A stretch of DNA of 64,000 nt from Rhodamnia argentea (Eukaryota > Streptophyta > Magnoliopsida > Myrtales > Myrtaceae). Below are positions 32,928-44,276 of this stretch, piece after piece. The translations under genes and the position numbers were made by a program. Positions within the stretch are counted from its first letter, which is position 1; each line of letters starts with the position of its first letter. Location: contig NC_063151.1 in assembly GCF_020921035.1 (NCBI RefSeq), positions 17,428,934 through 17,492,933 on the forward strand, written 5' to 3'. A model generated the notes under the pieces. That model had not been told where the DNA came from and did not search any database. It saw only the letters and a list, made by a program, of their open reading frames with translations.

Positions 32928-35922
32928 TGTGACGTCCTGGAATTTCAATGTTCTTAGGAAAAATTATAAATTCCAGCATGGAAAGTGAAATTTGATCTTG
33001 AGGATTTAGTAGTCAATGATTGGCTATTACGGGACGTTTGTAAGAAAAAGTCAAGTTTGAATCGTCAAACTTTGAGTCGTTTTACCGAGAATCTTCGTGC
33101 GCAAATTTAGCTTTGATCCAACTCTAAATACGAAAATATCATTTTTGCCCTCAATCGATTGAACCAAATGACCATCCGATGTCCATTTGTTAAATTACTA
33201 TTTTGCCTTTAGGATTTAAGCTCATAAAACAAAATTTGTTATGAGGAGTTGGTTTTATTTTGTGGGCTTCATTTTTCCTTTTATTCGTTTGAATCCCCTC
33301 CCCCACATTTTCTTTTGTGGCCGCCCAACATCACAACCTCCCATGCTGACCTCACTTCTGCCCATGTCAGCATCTAACCCCTTCCCCAAGTTGTTTTTCT
33401 TTGACTTTTCCATCCTCTTTTTCTTACCTTGGCTGATGACCCCATTTGCTCCCCAAGTCTCACGTGCTCTCTCTTGTCTCTCTTCCGCTGCATCTTCTCC
33501 CTCACTTTTCTTCTTCCTTCTTCTTCTTATTTCATTTGTGCGCGAGCAGACCACCCCCCCCCCCCCAAATCTACACACCATCGATAACACACCACCACGC
33601 TCGGCCGCCACCACCTCCAATCACCGGCCTTCGTCCCTTCGGCCGCCATCAGCCCCACCCATCGCATGTGCGGCCGCGCCCCCGACCCATAGTCGTGTCG
33701 TCGGTCGAGTCGGATTCGCGAGCCGGCACCGGAGCCTCCTCTTTTCACCCATGAATCTCGGCCCTCCTTCGCTCGAGCCTAGTTACAAGCCGCAAGCTAG
33801 CCACCCGCCGGTCACCGAACTTCACCCATCGCTTGCGTCGACGTGAGCTCGAACCGCCGGCCCCGCGGACCAGCTAGACTCGCGACCTTACCCTCTCGGG
33901 CCATCGCCTCCAGCCGTTTCGTGCCCCCACCCAACACCCACAGCCACCGGTCGTCGCCAAGCTGCTGTTGCCCTTGTTTGTAGAGAACCCGTGCCACCCG
34001 AGCCACCACCGAGCTCACCTCTCTCGGCCGTGCCCTCGTTCGACCCTAGGAAGTGTACCCGTGAGCTCGGCCCGTGTGCCTGTGAGCCTGGATCGTGGCC
34101 GAGAAATTAGGCAGAGTGGCCGAGAACCCGTGCCCTTGTGGCCGAGCCCGTGTGCCGAGACCGTGGGCCAAGCGGTTGAGAATGTGGGCCACGTGACCGA
34201 GTTTCTAAGCCGCGATGCGGCTATGCCCAAGGTCACGCCCGTGCCGGTGACGAGACACGAACGGAAGCTCTCTTGCTCGAAAATCTGAGCCGAGGCCGTG
34301 ACGTCCACAAACTAAGCCGAATCGAGGTGGAACCGAAGTTGAACCGCAAGACCTCGAGCCCAAGTCATCGCTGTGGTACCCAACTCGACATCGACCATCG
34401 GAGTTGGTGAGTTATCCCCTAAACTACGAATAGGGCGTTAACTACGTTTAAGGATATATTTAATATTATTAGTTGTTAATTAGATTGTTTAGCTGGGGCT
34501 AAATAATTTAATTGTCTGTGATCGAATTATTATCCGAAACCGAGCTCATTGTATATTTTGACATTATTAACTGGAATATGGATTAATTAATCAAGTCAGA
34601 TTAATTAAATATAGTCGGGTTAATTAATTGTTGTTAATTAATCATTCTTGCACGATTATTATTATTATTGAGTGATTGTATATTGGCTATTGCTTGTCTG
34701 GATTGATGTTATTGATCACCTCGTTTATAGATGTAAAATCTTGTGGATGACAAGTGTATTTGTGTGACCACGTGAGGACTAGATTTTAAGCATTAAATGG
34801 GCCTTGAGCCAAGTTTTGAGCACGATTGTTTGTGTATGTGCATTGGATTAAATGCGAAGATATAAATTGGTTTGATTGTTTGGCGTGCTTGTGTGGTCAC
34901 ATGGGGGTTAACCCGATAAGCTCGTGCCGTGACGATCGGAATCACACGACTTATTAGATGCATGATAGTTCGTGACGTTGGAGTGATCGGATGCCGGTCG
35001 CAGCTTGTGACGGATCGACGCTCCTTACGGGAATGCCTGTTAGCCGTGCCGTGATGACCGGAATCACACGGCTTAACGATCGCCGTCGGCGAAGGAATGG
35101 GACGATGCCCGATTATGCCGGTAGAGCACCAACCGACTAGTGTGCCAGGCACCAACTTACTAGTGTGCCAGGCACCAACCGACTAGTGTGCCGGGCCTAA
35201 TGGCCTCTAATAATTAGAACACGTGTGGTGCATTGCGTATGCGAGTTGTGATGAATGTTCTAATTAATTGCCTTGATTGTATGCAAATGATTGCATGTAT
35301 ACATATGAACTGTTCGTCGTGTGGACCAAGGCGGAGTAAGTTTGCATATGATTATGGATTCATCGTGATATTGTACTTGGCCATGTGGTAGTTATAGCGT
35401 GGCGTGTGTTGCACACTATTGATCCGTTATCGATATTATCCCGCTTGTTTATGATGTCTTGATCGAGTCGGTGTCCTACTCGGACTTAGGCGTTGACTCA
35501 CGGAGATTTTATATTTCACCCGTTGTTGTTAACCATTTTTCGGGCCTTAGTTGTGGAAAGCTAGAAGTGAACGTGGCTTCTTTTTGAGTAGCATGGAGTA
35601 GTGTTAACCCCAACCCCGAGCTGGTATTTTTGAGGATTGTAGAAAGTGGCCCCGAGGTAGGGCTTGTATGTACGTACTTCCCAGGATTAACAAGATAATT
35701 AGACAAAAATGATCGTCGTGTTGTTATTTGATGTGGCCGTTTGTTTGACATCCTACTTTTCTATTCCTGTAAATGTTATATTTGTTTGGGGAAATTACAT
35801 GTTCCGCATGCGTTAATAAAAGATAAAAAAATAATGGGTCAATGACGTGCTTGGGACGTCGTCCATTTTGACTCGAGGCATTTTGGTAGGGTTGTTGCAG
35901 GGCCGGGGATCGGTGCATGACA
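32928..35922 (+). mobile_element. Solo LTR 2, Gypsy-like, 2995 bp
   Basis: The element starts TGTGACGTCCTGGAATTTC and ends GGTGCATGACA, with the 5-bp target duplication CCTTG at 32923-32927 and 35923-35927. The layout follows solo LTR 1: a 'ccattttgcc' type stretch, a C/T-rich leader (33290-34000, including a run of about 14 C near 33555), a splice-donor-like 'gttggtgagt' near 34400, and short tandem repeats in the 3' third. Unlike solo LTR 1 there is no long intact ORF in the 3' third. It is inserted about 180 bases beyond the stop of germin-like pseudogene 2. Confidence 0.85.
35127..35196. repeat. 23-bp tandem repeat in solo LTR 2
   Basis: Three units of 'caccaaccgactagtgtgcc' + 'agg' in a row, differing at two or three bases. 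Confidence 0.85.
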
Positions 35923-36108
35923 CCTTGTAATCTCAAAATCCCATGTTTAGTAGAGTAATGACATAAAAAATTCTACATTAAGAAACACAATGAGAACAAA
36001 GAATGACAGTTGGGACTGATCAAATGAAACGACTTTAGCTATATTAGTCCATCCAATGAAAAATTTCAATACCAAGACAATGAATTCGTCTTTTTTAGCC
36101 TTCCTCTC

Positions 36109-37817
36109 TTAGGCCTTGGGTGTCATGAGCCCAACTTTGAGAGTTTGAATGGTGGAAATGCTCGTCTTGAATGACTTGGCCAAGATCCCGCTATCGATTC
36201 CAGCGGTGAACACGGTTGTAGGAAGTAAGACGGTTCCGGCGTTTGCGCTGCCCAATGTGGAAACAGCTACTGCAAAATCTATTGTATTAGCATTATACAA
36301 GAAAAGTACACTAGAAGTGCCACAACTTTTGTACGGTGTTCACTTGAGTGCCATATGCCATAACTTTCAAAACGTTCACTTGAGTGCTATATCGGAGCAA
36401 AAACATTTACTTGAGTGCCGTATCGGAGCAAAAACGTTCACTTGAGTGCTACTTTTGCCGGAAAAGTTGACGTGGACATTTCACTATTATTTTATTAATT
36501 TATCGGTGCCACATGGATTTTCTTTACATTTTTTAATATTTTTTGAAACTTTCTTTAATTTTTTATTCATTTTAATGTTTTTATTTTAATTTTACTTATT
36601 TAATATTTAAAAAAAAAAAAGAAAACCCTTAGGTTTCTCGGTGGTGGCTGGTGAGGGTTGCCGCCGGCCACCACCGGTTGGCCCAAGGGCCAGGGTCGGC
36701 TCGTCTTGGGCCGATGAGGCCACAACGGCCTTGGACAATGGCTGTCGCGGCCTCCGTTGCCGCGAGTGAGGGCGCGAAGCCCTCACCGGATCTAGGCGAG
36801 GGTCTCGTGTCCCCGTCGGCCAAAGGCCCCCAAGGCGGCCGATCATCGTGGCCTCGCCGGCCTAGGGCGAGCCAACCCTAGCCCCGAGCAACGGCTCTTA
36901 CGGCCTCGGTTGCCACGGGGGGCCTTTGGCGGGGGGGGGGGCGGTGAGGCCCTTGCCCGGATTTGGTGAGGGCTTCGCACCCTAGCCCGCTGCGGCCAAG
37001 GTCCCGATGGCCGTCGTGGCCACATTGGCCCGGGGTGAGCCAACCTTAGCCCCTGGGCCAGCCGGCGACAACCACCGAGAAACCTAAGGGTTTTCTCTCT
37101 TTTTTTTTTTTTGAAATATTAAATAAGTAAAAAAAAACCAGAAAAATAAAATTTGTAAAAAAAATAAAAACTAATGAAAATTTCCACATGTACCTTAAAA
37201 TATTCAAAAAATTGGTTTGCCGGTGCCACGTCAACTTTTCCGGCGTCCACATAAGCGGCGGCGCTTAAGTGAACGATTTTTAAAAATTATGACACTTAAG
37301 TGAACGTTTTGAAAGTTATGGCATTCAAGTGAACGTTGTACAAAAGTTATGATACTTCTAATGTACTTTTCCCGCATTATACTTGTAGTGAACCAGTCCT
37401 TTGGGAAATACGAACATGTCACCAGCCTAAAGTGTTTGAGTGAAGAGCTGTATCGACAAATCCGACCTCAAGTGATCCGTAAACAAGGAATAGGAGCTCG
37501 GATGCACGAGGATGTTGGTGGGGTGGGTTAACCGCACCGGCCGAGTACTCAAGAATTGCCATCGAGACACTCTGCTCGATAACAGCAGAGAACTCTGCTG
37601 TGCTTGCTTTCGTCACTTTGAAAGCTGTGGGAGTATCCATCGACATGAGAGCTCTTGTGCCGGTGAATGTGAAGAAATTTCCATCAACTGCGATAACGTT
37701 ACGTGGGACTATGAAATCGGTTGTGATGTCCAGATCGCCGGCGCTCGCCATTTGGTAGATGGACAAAGCGAGGACTAATGCGACTAAGAATCCGTGCCCG
37801 AAGACCGGAGTAGCCAA
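36109..37817 (-). pseudogene. Germin-like protein pseudogene 2, split by a MITE
   Basis: The start at 37817 gives a signal peptide (MATPVFGHGFLVALVLALS), then 'DITTDFIVPRN', 'AEFSAVIEQSVSMAILEYS', and an intact first metal box 'NPPHQHPRASELLF'. After 'SLEVGFVDT' about 7 bases are missing, shifting the frame to a stop at 37419. The original frame also has TAG in place of a Gln codon near 37431. 'FPKGLVHYKYN' follows, then the 1075-bp MITE 36299-37373 splits the gene. The C-terminal part (36109-36298) ends 'STIQTLKVGLMTPKA' and is otherwise open. Without the MITE and frameshift it would have the usual family length near 208 residues. It is an ABP19/20-like cupin. Confidence 0.9.
36299..37373. 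mobile_element. Mutator-like MITE, copy 2 (1075 bp)
   Basis: The 9-bp target duplication GCATTATAC is at 36290-36298 and 37374-37382, inside the germin-like coding sequence. The outer arms ('gaaaagtacactagaagtgc' and its inverted partner) match copies 1 and 3 and are built from the repeated 'gttcacttgagtgcc' module. The arms extend inward to an A/T-rich part and then 'cccttaggtttctcggtgg' (about 36626) with its inverse near 37070. The centre (36640-37060) is over 65% GC with repeated 'ggcgagg' phrases and long but unconvincing frames. No transposase is visible. Confidence 0.9.
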
Positions 37818-37887
37818 CGTAAGAAAGCGGTGGCGGCGGATAGAGCTTTCGTGCTATTTGCTGTGGTGACCGAGCTTGAACGATGAG

Positions 37888-37898
37888 CATTTTTTATA
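37888..37898 (-). promoter_or_regulatory. TATA box of germin-like pseudogene 2
   Basis: Minus-strand CCTATAAAAAAT lies about 75 bases upstream of the start at 37817, as in the paralogs. Confidence 0.5.
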
Positions 37899-38157
37899 GG
37901 GTTAGGCGAGAGAGGATCGAGAAACCGTGAACTACATCAAGCCGGAGAGGCGGCAATCGTTTTTGGAAACTACAATGTCCTTGTAAACTTCGCATTGTTT
38001 GTTTCAAGCAATATCTGCTCGAGCAACGATAAATTTGCATTTTAAGAACATTGGTATGAAAATGAAATCTTGTGCCTTGCAACTCTTCCAGAGATTTACC
38101 CTTATGCCGATTTAACTCAATCCGAAGCAGGAGAACCCAATACGAATGGTTAAAATT

Positions 38158-40830
38158 GGAAAAAGTACCAAAAAAGCCATAAATCTATTGTATCGGTATC
38201 AATTCAGTCTTGAACCTTTTAATGAAACCAATTTAGTCCTAAATCTTTTCACAGTAGTACTAAGCGAGTCCATCTGATCAATTTAGGCCGGAAATTGCTA
38301 AAATGAATGCCGCTATGGTGATCTAAAATCGGAATTTTCCTAGGTTAATGGATGACTAGGTTAATTAAATTAACTAACTTAGCTCGAGCCCTCTTGAACT
38401 CTACCAACTAGCAACTTATGGTTCAAATAATTAACAAGCAAAAAGATTTTCAAATTGGAGTTGCCACTAATCATTTTATGGTAGGCTGATTAGACATCTA
38501 AATAAAGTATTGAGAGAAATACTTTATTCCTACGAACTAGAGATTACGAGTTCGGGGACTTGGTTACGCTAGACTATTCTAACGTCCTTTCGGAACCTTT
38601 TTTTAAAAAAAAAAATGTTTGGCTGACAGTTTGGATTCATTTTAGAACCTATCTCCCAACATGTGAAAATGTCTACAAATAGGAAAGATAAATTGCAAGA
38701 ACAAAAAAATCAAGCAAAGCGAATGATTTTTTTTCCTTTTTGTTTAGTCCTAATAGGCAATTTAAGCTGTACATGCAAGAATGCGATCTTAGTTAATTTT
38801 TTTTCGCTTTTTTTAAAGTGATAACTAGGCTAAAATGCAATGCATGAGATGCAATTTCAAAATTAAATGCAGCTATTCTAATATATGTCACGTGGCATGA
38901 AAGAAAAGAAAAAGAACTAATTACAATGATCCTTAATTAACATGCGATTCTTTTTTATGCCCTTTTAAAAAAAAATGCTTAGTATAGGATAAGAATATAA
39001 CTCAATCCATTGCATGACATTTCGGAATTTTAGGCAAAAGATTACGATATCCAAAAAAAATAATCCGTGTCTCACGTCATAAATTAATGGATCTCATAAT
39101 CTTGACAAAGTATTGACTGCGGTAAATTCAAGCTTGCTTAGAGAAATGACCCATGTCTCGCGGCTCAAATTAATAATCAAATTTGATTATTATGCGGTAA
39201 CCCTTGATGGTATGATGCCTAAAATCACGTAAAACCATATCAGTAAAAAAAAAATGAAATTTAAAATCAGATCAAGTAATCACCTAGTTGAACAATTTAG
39301 TTGCCAACGCAAATGACTCGGACTGTGAATAATGATTCTCGCAAGTCACTGTGGAGGACAATGGGAGAAATTCCCAGCAGGTCTTTTAGCGTGATGGCTC
39401 AACAAAAGGGAATCTGGAACGTCGAGGAAATCTGCAAAAGCAAAGAATTCTCCAAACGCAAGTAAATGTCAACTGCTGTTGTCAAGTCGGAGAACGAAAA
39501 TTTCGTCACCGAGGCGTAGTAGAACAGGGGTCAAGGAGTCGCAGTGAGTCCGCAAAGCATGCTAGTCGTCGACCGTCGAGGGGAAGGATGCAATAGTGGA
39601 CGACCCTTTTCCTCTCTGTCTTTTCTGTTTTCCTCTTTTTTTTTCTCACTATTCATGGTTGGAAATCATCAATTCCCCCCACTATATCTCACTTTTCTTG
39701 GCCGTAAAAAAAAAGAATGGCAATGAACCTTCTCTCCTCTTTTTCTCCTCAACGATGCGTCTCCGTTTTTTTTTTAATAGGCCAAGAGTTCTCAATGAAT
39801 CCTCACCTCCTCCCGACAGTGAATGGCCCTTGTATACGCGTTAGTTTTGACCTTAAAAGGCAAGAGAATATCACGGAACAGTCAATGAATCATTGATCCC
39901 CTTCATGATCTCACTGATTTGCAATATAATGCTTGATAGTCTCGCTAATTTGCTCACAAGATGATGCCAATAATGATTTCATGGGCTTCCTTCCTTTCGA
40001 TTTTTCTTTCTTTCCATAAGCCCTCCCCATCAGTGGCCGATCCCCATTTTTCGACGTGAAAGACGTAAGACATAATCAACTCAAGGAAAGGACAGAACCT
40101 CTCCTCCCCTTTCACGTGATTTGGGTGATGAAACGATCCGGCATTTCTCTCAGCCCTCTTCATTTTCCGAATTCGCTCCCCTTTTAATGCTTGCTTCCCA
40201 AATTAATGGATTATGCACAAATATCGTGGGATTGTGCCGATTGCTTCATATAACGTGACCACCATTCTAGTGTTATAAATGCTCATCAATGAAGTTTCAT
40301 TGTTCGTGCAAATTTCAGCAATTTGAAGTTTCCAATGGAAGTATCCCAATGTGAGTTTAATTCAGTATGTTCATCTAAGCTCATCCACCGCCGTCCAATT
40401 AATATCCAATTGTATGATCCTAATGCAAATGCTCCTAATATCTATATGCGATTAACTAATAATATATATTTTAGGAATTGAAGTTGGTTCCTAATTTTTC
40501 TATGCAATGTGCACCTAATGGGACGTCAAAATTTAGGTGTCAACAGCCACGCTCCTACGGGACACGGTTAACACTGGCATGAACATATTTAATAAAAAAA
40601 ATTTTAAAAAAATTCCAAATTTTTTATTTTTTTATTTTTCTTTTCGTTGTTTATTATTTTACTAGTGATCAGTCATGGTGCCCATAGCCTTGCTATATTT
40701 TTTTTCCGTCTCTTTTATGTTTTCCTTTCACTTTGGTCGGCCATTGAGTCAGGTTTGCCTTGCGCCAGCCGCTGGGCAAGGGTTCATTCATGAATCTTGC
40801 GAGATCTGTATTTAACAACACTTCATCTAA
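38158..40830. mobile_element. Interrupted MITE hosting a solo LTR
   Basis: The left end 'ggaaaaagtaccaaaaaagc' followed by 'tatcaattcagtcttgaacc' matches the element at 53831-54463. It runs to 38313 and resumes at 40546 after the solo LTR ('gctcctacgggacacgg'). The right end is not clear, and the similarity fades near 40830. Confidence 0.5.
38314..40545 (-). mobile_element. Solo LTR 3, Gypsy-like, minus strand
   Basis: On the minus strand it begins TGTTGACACCTAAATTTTG at 40545, a common start of plant Ty3/Gypsy LTRs. The other end, near 38314, reads CCATA rather than CA. Flanks GCCGC (38309-38313) and GCCAC (40546-40550) form an imperfect 5-bp target duplication, and the sequence outside reads as one continuous MITE. 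No internal domains are present. Short frames inside are not credible. Confidence 0.6.
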
Positions 40831-41464
40831 CCAACACAATGAGCAAAACAAGTCCAGTTATATTATCACATGACTGGCATTCGGCATTGGAAGTGATCAG
40901 TCTGACGCAAAAGTCCATTTTTGGTCGCACTCAAAGAACATCTCCATGATATTCATGATTCCGATGAGTAATTCGCGCTGATGAAGTTATTAAGACGCAT
41001 GTTTTGGCCACTGTCTACTTTCTCGGGTCAACAAATGTAATGTTTCATCAATCTCCACGAGAAACGGACCAGATTTGAGAACCCCAGCAAGGGCACTGTC
41101 GATCTATAGACGAAACACAGACAATGTGGTCCGTCGCATAAAGATCGCTCGTTAACCGACTCAAATCACAGCAGCTGTAAGCTTCTAGAGTTGAAAACTG
41201 CTCGACAAATATGCGGATTCCTGAACAAGGAAATTTGACCCAAAAGCCATTTGGGAGTTAAAGGTCTATAGATTTCAAGTTGAAGAGCAATAGAACGCCA
41301 GCACAATTGTGCAGAACTGTTGGGGGCCTCATCCTTATTCTACGTTAAGCAATCTGAGATGAAGAACAGAAAAAGCAGTCAGACTAATCCAACGCAAAAT
41401 CAAATGAAAAAATTTCAATCAGAAGACAATGAGTCCTCAATATTATTAATTTTGCCCTCCTCTC

Positions 41465-42098
41465 TTAGGCCTTGGGTGGTGTAAGCCCATTTTTGAGAGC
41501 TTCAATGGTGGAGACAGTCGTCTTGAATGACTTGGCCAAGATCCCGCTGCCGATGCCGGTGGTGAACACACTTGCAGGAAGGGAGACGGTTCCAGCGCTC
41601 GTGCTACCGAATGTAGAAAAGGCTAGAGCGAAATCCGTTGCGTTTGCATTATACTGGTAGTGAACCAGTCCTTTCGGAAATATGAACATGTTGCCTGCTT
41701 GGAGCGTCTGTGTGAAGAGCTTGTTGGTCGTGTTGACGACTCCAACCTCGAGAGACCTGTAGATGAGGAACAGGAGCTTGGAAGCACGGGGATGCATGTG
41801 TGGCGGGTTGACTGAGCTGGCCGAGTACTCGAGAACCGCCATCGAGACACTCTGCCCATCAAGAGCAGGGAATTCAGCCGCACTCGCTTTTGTCACTTTG
41901 AAAGCTGGAGGAGGATCCACCGGCAAAAGAGCTCTCATTCCGGTGAAGGTGAAGAAGTTCCCCGTTGATGGACGTGATGTTCGGTGGGACCACGAAATCG
42001 ATCAGGTTGTCCGGATCGGCCATGCTTGTCATCTGGAAAGAGGACAGAGCGGGGGCTAACGCGACGAAGAGGACATGCTTGAAGGTAGGAGAGGCCAT
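41465..42098 (-). pseudogene. Germin-like protein 3, single-base frameshift
   Basis: The start at 42098 gives a signal peptide (MASPTFKHVLFVALAPALS) and 'DFVVPPNITSINGE'. One extra base in a run (CCCC at about 41961, where the paralogs fit CCC) shifts the frame; the second frame (41465-41938) then carries the rest to 'STIEALKNGLTPPKA' with no further break. So it is nearly full length (about 208 residues) with one frameshift. The metal box reads 'NPPHMHPRASKLLF': the conserved Glu ligand (E in ASELLF of paralog 2) is Lys here, and 'VYG' is 'IYR'. The second box 'FPKGLVHYQYN' is normal. Even if the frameshift were a sequencing error, loss of the Glu ligand would question metal-dependent activity. 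Confidence 0.9.
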
Positions 42099-42162
42099 GG
42101 TGAAAATATGAATTGCAGTGGTAGCTGTTGTATTATGAACGTCAAATGAGAGAAGAGAGCGG

Positions 42163-42172
42163 TCTTATAGAG
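42163..42172 (-). promoter_or_regulatory. TATA box of germin-like gene 3
   Basis: Minus-strand CTCTATAAGA lies about 65-70 bases upstream of the start at 42098. Confidence 0.5.
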
Positions 42173-42479
42173 GCTTAATGCTGATGGGGGATGCTACTGT
42201 AAAACTTCTACAAAGCCGGAGAGACGGCTCCATTGAAGTTTATGGGTAAACTTCAATGTCCTTGTGAACTTCCCAATATATGAATAATTGGACAACCATG
42301 CCAACTTTGTTTCACATAAGTTTTGGGAGATCCACGGTTCGTCCACCGTGCAAGAAATCTTCTAGGCAGTGAGAATGAACATCATCTTTGTCTCTCCAAC
42401 GAGTAAAGTTGTTGCCATTGAAACGGTCCAATTTCACCATGTCTTGGATTCATGACTTTGATTGGCTCTAACTCTATTA

Positions 42480-42720
42480 TTGCAGAAACAATTCCTGAAA
42501 ATTGTTGAAAAAAATAATTGAAAAGAATGGAATCAGATTTTGAGGCGTGAATATACTATCTTTCAGGAATTGTTTGCCCTACAAGATTGCTATTGGTTAG
42601 TGGCAAAAATCCTTCCTTACAATAAAGTCTCAAATGAGAATATTATACAATAATTCTATTATTTCTTTGAGAACTCTCAAAATGAAACAATTGAATAATA
42701 ATGGCCGTAATGGAATTAAC
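42480..42720. repeat. Partial LTR-like repeat, related to 63290-63480
   Basis: Phrases 'gaatcagattttgaggcg', 'aggaattgtttgcccta' and 'gagaactctcaaaatgaaac' recur with small changes at 63316-63478. The right-edge copy looks like part of an LTR, so this is likely a fragment of the same family. Ends are not defined. Confidence 0.5.
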
Positions 42721-43160
42721 CGCTCCCGCACGCAAGTATTGTAGGATCTAGCTCACTTAGCTCATGGTCTACAATTGTAAAGCTAAAAGCCTTCCACTTA
42801 TATATCTGGCGTTTGAAGTTATTCTAATGTCTTTTAGGAATGGGATTCCACAGTTCATATAGAGACGATACTCATTTCACTTCAGTGCGGGATAAGGCAC
42901 CTCTTGTTTGTTTTAGGAGCAAACTATCAGCAAACGGATGTGTAACAACTTCTGAGCTTCAGGCATTACACCCGCACGACATGCAGTTTGAAAGTCCCGG
43001 GCAATACATCTTGGGATGAAGACGATGAAATAAGTCTCACATGAAACCAAAAAGTAAGAACTTGAATCAAAGAGTTTGGCAGATCCCTTGTTGCTATAGC
43101 TAATCAAAGCTACAACAGCTTACCACGACTCATGGGCAACTGTCTCATCCATCTTTTATG

Positions 43161-43493
43161 GGGAATAAGTACACTATGAGTGCCATAACTTATGTACGGT
43201 ATTCACTTGAGTATCATAACTTTCAAAACGTTCACTTAAGTGCTATAACTTTCAAAAATCGTTCACTTGAGTGCCACGTAGGAGCAAAATCATTCATTTG
43301 AGTGTTACAACAACTTTTTCAGCGTGCCACGTCAGCTTTCAGGCTGCCACGTCGGCCTTTTCAGCGTCCACGTCAACATGGCACTTAAGTGAACGATTTT
43401 TGAAAGTTATGGCACTTAAGTGAACATTTTGAAAGTTATGGCATTCAAGTGAATGCCGTGCAAAAGTTATGACACTTCTAGTGTACTTTTCCC
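43161..43493. mobile_element. Mutator-like MITE, copy 3 (333 bp)
   Basis: The ends GGGAATAAGTACACTATG and CTAGTGTACTTTTCCC are inverted repeats of the family of copies 1 and 2. The 9-bp target duplication TCTTTTATG is at 43152-43160 and 43494-43502. The interior is the same repeated 'gttcacttgagtgcc' module around a short 'gtgccacgtcagctttc' centre. Confidence 0.9.
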
Positions 43494-44276
43494 TCTTTTA
43501 TGGTAATGCAACTTTAAAAGTTATACAATACCAAACATAAACGTTACACTGCTTAGATGCAGCGCAGCATATCCGTAAGTCAAGTCCATCCAAACCAATT
43601 TGGTACAGAAAATTTATTGATAATATACACGGATTAATTTTTGTGGAGTAATTTCTTCTTATCGTTACAAGTTACTGATTTCAAGAGGCCCCCGTAGGTG
43701 AAGTCGTTAACACCATTAATAAATCGTGAACACTTACGACGAAGGATTCCACTACGGCCCTAACTTCATGAGGTGAGTAATAGGAGCCAACTTTCGCGAA
43801 ACAAACAAAGCCTAAATCGTAGATTTTCTATACCGAATCAACCGATTTGCAAGCATATACATCAATTTTATATATTCATGATTTTAATCTATCATATAAG
43901 TAGGGTTTATCCTATAGCATGATGCATGTTATGTTATTATGATTTCGTAATTGTAAAAATGAAATTCTGTAAAGAACAAACCAATAATACAGATCCAACA
44001 CAAAAACACTCCAGTTATGTTTGAATGTCGCAGTTTTTATGAAGAGGAATGCGCTGCAGTAACTTATGTTATGCTAATTTGTTAAACATGTACTCAAGAT
44101 TAAGGTAATCGTGAATTTTACTAAAAACTTGTTAGTTTGCATTTTATTTCTACTTATTGATCTGAAGAATTTTTTTTAATTATTTTTCCATATCTTATGA
44201 TTTGATCAATTCGATTTTTGATTCAGGATACAAAAATTTTATCTTTCAATATACCATTCATTCGATAATTCGGGGC

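Noticed and set aside
33241-34290. Long overlapping frames (up to 201 codons) on both strands
   Set aside because: They lie in the GC- and C/T-rich leader of solo LTR 2; several frames are open at once, which reflects composition, not coding.
35128-35196. CRISPR-like short repeats
   Set aside because: Three head-to-tail 23-bp units without unique spacers in a plant LTR; this is a tandem repeat.
36607-37043. Ala/Arg/Gly-rich frames on both strands
   Set aside because: They come from the GC-rich core of MITE copy 2, and frames on both strands are equally open.
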